Source: Lytechinus variegatus (taxonomy: Eukaryota; Echinodermata; Echinoidea; Temnopleuroida; Toxopneustidae). From it: 64,000 bases of DNA. The notes below the pieces were generated by a model, which searched no databases, was not told where the DNA came from, and saw nothing but the letters and a program-made list of their open reading frames with translations. Shown in pieces: positions 58,101 to 64,000 of this stretch. Position 1 is the stretch's first letter. Each line of letters opens with the position of its first letter. A program made the translations under genes and the position numbers. The stretch spans positions 40,256,922 to 40,320,921 of the forward strand of contig NC_054743.1 of NCBI RefSeq assembly GCF_018143015.1. Direction: 5' to 3'.

Positions 58101-61100
58101 AATGATGTTCTTTCAGAAAGTTGTTCTATATACATGAAATAACTACAATAGGAGGCTTTTGCTCCGTGGCGTGCAGAGGGTTCAAGAAACCAGCAAATGC
58201 AATAAAAATGCACACCAATGACACAGACCAACTCGGAGGGGGTTTGGGGGAAAATGGGTTACCCCTAACAAGAGTTTCGACCCACGTTTCTAAGCCGAAG
58301 GAAAGTTGCAAATTTGTCGTTTGTCCAGAATCACGGACAAAGCTTCGGTCTTGATTCAGCAATAATTTTCGACGAGCACTTCTCGGTGGTTCTTTATCAT
58401 GAAGGGTATTTGACAGAACGTTTTTGCTCTTCCCCTCCGTACTTCTTGGGGTGAAGAATTCCCCATTAGCTTTTACTTTTCACCGACTGAATGGTCTGAT
58501 ATTTATTTGCATCCACTTACATACAGCTGGCTAAGAAGGGGTACCTGGTGGAAGAGAACTCGATACAAGAAATCGGCGCAACTCAGCCAAGCCAACCCGT
58601 CAAGATGCAGAAACGAATCTACCCCGGTAATCCGTCCACCAACAGTTACTCCAGAAGTACGTATAGATGTCAACTCCGAATGTATATTTTGATATCAATG
58701 ACGATGTTGATTGATAATTGTCAAAAGATGACAACTTAATAGTTCAACAAATTTGTAATTTTTATCATTATAGTTATCATATGTCATATTATCATTATTA
58801 CCACAATCGTAAGCTCTGAAAAATAGAAGGTTTAACAATGTTGATGATACTAAATGATGATTGTAGCTATAAAGTTGACAATTGAATAGTTCTAGGTATC
58901 AAGATTGTTATTTTCATCCTTTTTGTTCTCACCATTGTCGCGACTGTAATGATTACTAAAAGTCATCACCATCATGGTCTTTGTTATAAGGATTGAGGAC
59001 AGTATTAGTACCATCATGTTGGAGGTTTGTGTGTTTTGAAGTGAGTGGGTGTGCGTGTTTGTGTGTGAACGGAAAGGAGGGTACTTGGCTACAATGGCGG
59101 AATGCACCGCTAAAACTGCAATATCTTTCTCGGTGGCCTTTCTTCACCCCGTTCATCTTGAAACTAGTGCCAAACCAATTTTGTATTTTGTATTTCCACA
59201 GGTCTTAGCACTCTTTTTTCTTTTATCCAATTTTTATTTTCAATCTTCTTTCTTTGATAGACAATGCCTCTGATGTGACTATATTCATCCTTGACACTGG
59301 AGTGATGCCTACGCATGATGAGTTCCAGTACATGGGCAATAGCAGGATTATATTTCATAACGATACCATAACACCAGAGGTGAGTGTATATTATTGCTTG
59401 ATTTACATGTGAAAGGCAAAATGGTTAATGTCATTTGGATGGGGATCATTGTCTGAACAGAAAGAGTGTTTCGTGCGCAGAATATGGTTTAAATGAGCTG
59501 CACTTGGTACTGTCTTGGATACATTTTTGTTACATAAGACCGGGCATGGTGACTCAGTGGTAGAGCGTCTGCCTCATGAACGGGAGGTCGCGCAAGCGAT
59601 GTCTAATTGTAACATTATTTTCACCAATAGATATTTATCATGTTTATTGAATGTTTGATCCACGACACGATGTTTCTGGGATTTTATAATGAAAAATGTT
59701 GTACAGTCCTATCATAACCTTGATTTCTCATTTGTAGACACCAATCACGTTCGATATGAACGGCCATGGAACCCGCTGCGCCAGCGTGGCCGTTGGCAGT
59801 CATATCGGAATAGCTCGAAACGCCACCATAAGGAGCATTCGGGTAGCCGATGCGACGGGCTCTGCCAATGCTGATGACGTCATTGCAGGTTTGTCACTCT
59901 TACAACCATTCATGAAAGGGATCCAAACTGTGTGGGTTGATTAATCTACTTTGAACCAAAATCCGAATATACAGCAGGCAAAACGTCCCTAATAGGCCTA
60001 TTTTGTGTGAATGATTCGAATATATTTTAAAAGATATTACATGTATATAAAAATTAGAAAGTAACATCAAGAATCACTAAAATTAACAAGGTGATGAAAT
60101 GTACAAGAAGACCATTTCCAAATGCAATTGGAATACAGGCCTACCTTATTTGCTTCATTTCTGTAGCGTGCAAAAACACACACATCTCGTTTTATATCGG
60201 AAATCTGGCCAGGGAACAGTGATTGGAAGATGCCAAATAATGCGGGAGCAAGGATGTAGCCTTGCGGGACGCTCTTATTTATTCAGGAGGCGAATGAAGT
60301 TAACCTTTTTTCTGTATGATGTCTTCCATGATCATTGATGAAAATGTATGGTAGGCTAAAACCTCTACAGCTTTTGTGGATATCTAATTTTAGAAACAGG
60401 CAAAATTGAGACATCCCATTCTCAAATCGCAATGTCCGATTCTGATGAAATGTTCAAAGTTTTGTTTGCCCACTACACAGCATCTGTTCAAATCACATAT
60501 TTCATCCTTGAGCACCCCTCTTATTTTCATAAAATTGCTCGTCATATATGATAGTGCCAAATAAAAATCAACTTATTTTCAAACTATCAAAACAACACTT
60601 CATGTCTTGCCCCCCCCCCCGCTTCCGCCGCCTATGACTTGCTCCCCCCCCATAAGATTACGGATGCAGCTCACTTTCACCATTTTTGACATCCTGTCCA
60701 GGTGTCAACAACGTACAGGAATGGTGGAACAGCAACACTGATAAGAAATGTGTCGTGTCCTACTCCATGTCGTCCAATTCGAATACTGCGACTATCAACT
60801 ATGCGTTCGGGAACCTCACCCTGAATACAGACTGTGTGATAGTCGTGGCTGCGGGAAACCAGGGAGCAAACATCCTCACTGCTGACGCATGCGATTACTC
60901 TCCTTCTACGGTACCTGAGGTAAGTGTGCTGGTTAATTGCCACCTGGCCCAGACCCACTTTGTCTACTTTCCGTTTAAGTCTAGGTGACACTGTATAACC
61001 GAATCAGCAGCGAATCCATCCGAATACACGTATTTGCGAATATTCTGGAGTATGCTGTACTCCCTCCCCGAGTGCAAGAAAATTCGCGAGGGATTCGGCA

Positions 61101-62695
61101 CACAGGGATTCGGCTCGTTTTGAAATGTTCAAAACCAGCCGCATACCCTCCAACATAATTCCGGCATGAGGCCAAGATAAATTTCATTCGGACCACATTC
61201 GGAATTTGTTCGGATGGAATTCGGTTGGATTCTGGGAGGCAGTCGGGGTATTCTGGGCAGTCAATTCTTGGTGATTCTACTCGTATTCGGGACCCATTCT
61301 GGACATATTCGCCATTGATTCGGGGAGCTCCCCGTTTCATTGACGAATCGAACAGAATCGGTCCGAATTTAGTCGAGAGAATTCGGCCTTGGTGTAGCAC
61401 TGGCTTCAGTTTCATCCCAGATCATCTACTCTGCTAAAAAGAACACAGTGTCCCACAGTGTATTCACAGTGCAGAACACAATGTGAACTCACCTTCACAC
61501 TGTTTGATTCGATCATTTTAACAGCAGTGTGAATCTCATATTCACATAGTCGACCATGTGAACACGCTGTGTACAGTCACACTGTCGAGGTTTCTACAGT
61601 GTGAAAATATCTTCACGCTGTTAAACCTGAGCATGTTACTAGGGTGAACAATATTTTGACAGTCCACTATGTCAACGCACTGTGTCCTTCCCAGCAGGGT
61701 AATTCTAATCAGTCTGTTAGCCGTTTCATTTGGTCTACTTGTCAATTTATCCCCCTTTGTACCGTTTTGTTTAATTAATTTCCGGTTAGCTAGGCAATAC
61801 CTTTTCCTCTGGCATGTCTTGGCTAAATGACCACTAGTCTTAGTCTATTATAACTTGATAAAATGGTATAAATCGGGATTTCACTGACAAAGTGCAAAAT
61901 AATCAATATCCGAAGTGGAAAATTAGACCATCTGGGTTTTAGACGAAATAATAACATAGATAAAAATCGGTATTTCCTATTAGACTGTGAAGTAGACCAA
62001 TAATTGTTTTGCTTTGTAACTCATAGATTTTCTAATATGTATTTGTTGCTCCCATCTGGGACTTAAGTGTTTAGTATGCCTTGACTGGGGATCGAACCGA
62101 AATCCCGTTGATGACGTGGGGTGTTCGTTCTCCTGGATGAGACCACTGGCTGACGTCGGTTAGAATCCTAGGAAGATTTGGGACATGATATTTTGCCTGG
62201 TGTATTTTTTTGGGGGGGGGGGTGGGTAGTGATTTTTCGTTCTTTTCATGCATTCGATTAAGTTTTGTGTATATTTTGTATATTTCTTTTATATGCATGT
62301 ATTTATGTTTTAAAGGACCCCATGGAAGAACAGTGGTATCTTATTGATACCGCTGAAATGGACCATCCTCCATCTGTGTGTTATGTTAAATAGATCATGT
62401 ATATATTTTATCTTTTTATACGGATATAAATAAAACCAAACAAACAATACATCTTATCTAAAATTTTGTTACTATTGACCTTAGGTGATAACAGTCGGAG
62501 GGTCCAAACAAATTAAGATAAACGGTGTTAGAGTCGAGCGTCGTTTCGATATATCGAACTACGGTCCATGTGTCGACATATACGCCCCTGGGAAATCAAT
62601 CGACGTTGCTTCCCCACCACCACTGAATATGCTTGGCTCCACCTCCTACTACGGGAGGTCAAGCGGCACTTCATTTTCTACTCCTGCAGTGGCAG
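55120..62695 (+). CDS. Secreted subtilisin-like serine protease (S8, proteinase K-like), 3' end outside window
   Basis: Eight exons: 55120-55166, 55909-56062, 57527-57664, 58527-58656, 59261-59379, 59738-59888, 60702-60919 and 62485-62695. All introns are GT-AG and all phases agree, giving 389 residues so far. Signal peptide MKTSIWILTALLALAW; an acidic stretch (DEDDYNEIDDDD); an I9-like propeptide (QIYLVTADDTPGYNRLFRKL ... FNGVLKFAS) over exons 2-4. Catalytic Asp168 in FILDTGV (exon 5), His206 in NGHGTRCAS (exon 6), oxyanion Asn299 in VVAAGN (exon 7), Ser382 in SGTSFSTPAVAG (exon 8). The triad is whole, so an active secreted peptidase is inferred. Departures from typical proteinase K: SYSMSS in place of SLSLGG, GTRCAS for GTHCAG, and GTSFS for GTSMA. 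The start is the ATG directly before the signal peptide. The last domain part and stop lie beyond 64000. Confidence 0.93.
55465..55740 (+). mobile_element. tRNA-derived SINE in protease intron 1
   Basis: Head 'gccaggctcagtggacaagt', decayed B-box 'ggtccggggtcctaatccc', then a body with 'gtagtaaattggtacctagc' and 'ttaaagcgctcgataacg'. Third SINE type in the window. Confidence 0.6.
56811..56932 (-). mobile_element. 5'-truncated SINE, same family as 38982-39152
   Basis: Reverse orientation copy: (TG)n, 'gagttttgtcagacgtgt', 'gattatttacgtctgggacc', 'gtcaccatccgaaagacgtg' and 'gggctcgaacct'. The A-box end is missing. Lies in protease intron 2. Confidence 0.7.
57665..58526. other. Protease intron 3, no feature
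   Basis: No repeat ends recognised; an A run near 57883-57893. Frames on both strands at 58121-58362 overlap and are motif-free. Confidence 0.4.
59541..59600 (+). mobile_element. tRNA-like SINE fragment
   Basis: 'ggtgactcagtggtagagcg' followed by 'tctgcctcatgaacgggagg' is a tRNA 5' half with A-box and anticodon-arm-like region. The 3' half is missing. Lies in protease intron 5. Confidence 0.5.
59889..60701. other. Protease intron 6, repeat ends only
   Basis: Two C runs with 'cttccgccgcctatgac' near 60610-60650, an element end of the G/C-rich class. No gene. Confidence 0.4.
60982..61404. mobile_element. Element built from ATTCGG/CGAAT words, protease intron 7
   Basis: About 420 bp carrying some 20 copies of ATTCG(G) or its complement, between 'gtgacactgtataaccgaat' and 'ggccttggtgtagcactg', which are weakly inverted ends. 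It opens a 144-codon Arg/Ser-rich frame on the minus strand that I judge to be a by-product of the repeat. Confidence 0.6.
61429..61699. mobile_element. 271 bp MITE with CACAGTG words, TA flanks
   Basis: CTCTGCTAAAAAGAACACAG at the left and CCCTGCTGGGAAGGACACAG, read inward, at the right, with TA at 61427-61428 and 61700-61701. The interior repeats cacagtg/cactgtg several times. Confidence 0.75.
62060..62165 (-). mobile_element. tRNA-like SINE head
   Basis: The minus strand reads 'gtcagccagtggtctcatcc' and later B-box 'ggttcgatcccc' (near 62087-62098). No complete cloverleaf. Confidence 0.5.
62306..62455 (+). mobile_element. Possible LINE 3' tail
   Basis: 'aaaggaccccatggaagaac' and 'ccgctgaaatggaccatcc', followed by 'aataaaaccaaacaaacaa', look like a non-LTR 3' end with polyadenylation signal. 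No coding part attached. Confidence 0.35.
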
Positions 62696-64000
62696 GTAAG
62701 ATACATGCCAATCATGATTCATATTCTGAATAGTCATCATTCCAGCGATTTCTTAATTTTTCTATTATGATATAAATTAAAAACGAGAATGATTGAAATA
62801 AAGTTAGTATTAAATTCCATTTCATTAGCTCGCAAGATGAGCAGATTTCAGACTCGTGTTGATTCATATTCAATTAGTTTGTTATAAAACATTTTGCTAT
62901 CTTGTATCGATGGCTTTTGATTTGATGATCATGGATTCCTTTCGTTATATGATGATGGAATCATGGTAATTTCAGGCCCGAAAGATGAGAGGAAAAAAAA
63001 GATTACCAATATTCAGGACTGTATTTTATATTTAAACCCGACTTCACAATAGGGCGTCTGTATCTCAATGCATGCGAGCAAGAAAATAACAGGCAATATT
63101 AATAGATGACTGAATTGAGTCATCAAAGCAAATTATTACGGTCCAATGATATCCAAGTTATACATTTTATATTCCCTTTTATACCCCAGTTATCTAAAAC
63201 CTTTGGCCTTTATAATTGATAATAATAATGCAATGTTATCTGATTATTTCGCTTTATGAAGCCGATTACGCGAACCTATCAAGCCTGAATAAAACGAGTA
63301 AAGGCGGCGACAAAGAAACTGATATTTTACATTTTATTCTACGAATTAACTATGTTTGGTTTGACAGATATAATGCATACCGTCGATCTTCATAGAAAAG
63401 AAATGTATAATCAATATCTCTGGAATCTGGTTGAAATGCCTTTGCAATCTAAATGCTCGTCCGACCCGGCAAATCTGTTAGAGCCGTTTAATAAAAATAA
63501 AGGGGAAGAAAAGAAAGAAGTGCGATTGAACTGAGAACAAAATAAATATGAAAGAAAATAAGTCGTTAGGAAGAGGGAGAGAAGATAAATGAAAGTAAGA
63601 AAGTTTCGTTTGTCTTCTTTTCGGGTTTTTCTATTTTATTTTCTTTCAATTCTTTTAAATCTTCTTTCTCTTTACTCTCTTACTTTTTTCCGATAAAATT
63701 TGCGAACCTTTGAGTGTGGACGGATATCATAGTTACCCCCCTCCACCCCCACTGCGCATCCCCACTCCGTCTAGATAGCAACCCTCTCCTAACACCACTG
63801 TCCAGTATGATCCATGGTAAGACCGGCCTATATAGAGTGTTGTTCGAGGATGTCATACACACCGAGACATAGACATGTTAAAGCAGAAAAGTGAAGCTTC
63901 GGGGTTGGTGTTTGAAAACGCTGTTCGTACGTTACGACATTATGAAGGACTTGTGCCCATTCCTTAGGAACTAAACAAACACCAATGAAAACCTGGTGTA
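62696..64000. other. Last visible protease intron, no exon recognised
   Basis: I looked for an acceptor followed by a phase-1 continuation of the S8 domain (expected VAALYL-like) and found none. A short frame at 63352-63534 after 'tttggtttgacag' does not resemble S8. The next exon is presumably beyond the window. Confidence 0.45.

Noticed and set aside
60981-61415. 144-codon Arg/Ser/Ile-rich minus-strand frame
   Set aside because: It is the translation of repeated ATTCGG words in an intronic element.
63352-63534. Ninth exon of the protease
   Set aside because: Although preceded by an acceptor-like CAG, the peptide does not resemble the S8 continuation.

Overview
The window looks like echinoderm nuclear DNA, most likely from a sea urchin. 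The reasons are small exons in repeat-rich introns, many tRNA-derived SINEs and short inverted-repeat DNA elements, and a Gmr1-type Ty3/gypsy retroelement of the kind known from deuterostomes. The species assignment is an inference from repeat style. I could run no database search, so family names come from motifs I read directly.

Layout. Positions 1-5375 hold an LTR retroelement on the minus strand, cut by the left edge. Its pol has integrase ahead of reverse transcriptase, the Gmr1-like order, and it has a tRNA-Pro-type primer site and a 1.35 kb LTR. Positions 5.4-16.8 kb are a repeat field: a palindromic minisatellite, a TA-flanked element holding a 187-bp-arm hairpin, a TTAA-flanked element, an array of nuclear-receptor-like DR1 words, and several MITEs. 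Positions 17230-23077 (minus) carry a complete four-exon HIKESHI gene, the Hsp70 nuclear import carrier, giving 200 residues. Positions 23.1-33.5 kb are again repeats, dominated by a 7 kb non-autonomous element inserted into a satellite-like array and itself carrying nested insertions.

Positions 33.5-46.3 kb hold the most unusual content, a small family of related receptor-like genes. One is an intact single-exon gene (40979-43147, minus) for a 722-residue type I membrane protein. It has an Ig-like, heavily glycosylated ectodomain and a long tyrosine-rich tail with NPLY and YVNV motifs. A divergent head-to-head paralogue (44997-46276, plus) is frameshifted and has lost the tail. A third fragment (33460-34687, minus) retains only the 5' end and upstream region and is split by a 591 bp insertion. 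I do not recognise this family by name.

Positions 46.4-55 kb are mostly intergenic, with a tandem kilobase-scale duplication, a CT-rich tract and a miRNA-like hairpin. From 55120 to the right edge lies a secreted subtilisin-family (S8, proteinase K-like) protease gene on the plus strand. Eight exons are present with phases that agree at every junction, including signal peptide, I9-like propeptide, catalytic Asp, His and Ser and the oxyanion Asn. Its 3' end is outside the window.

The three host loci have no obvious common pathway. HIKESHI is a housekeeping stress gene, the receptor family looks lineage-specific and possibly immune or recognition related (inference), and the protease is secreted.
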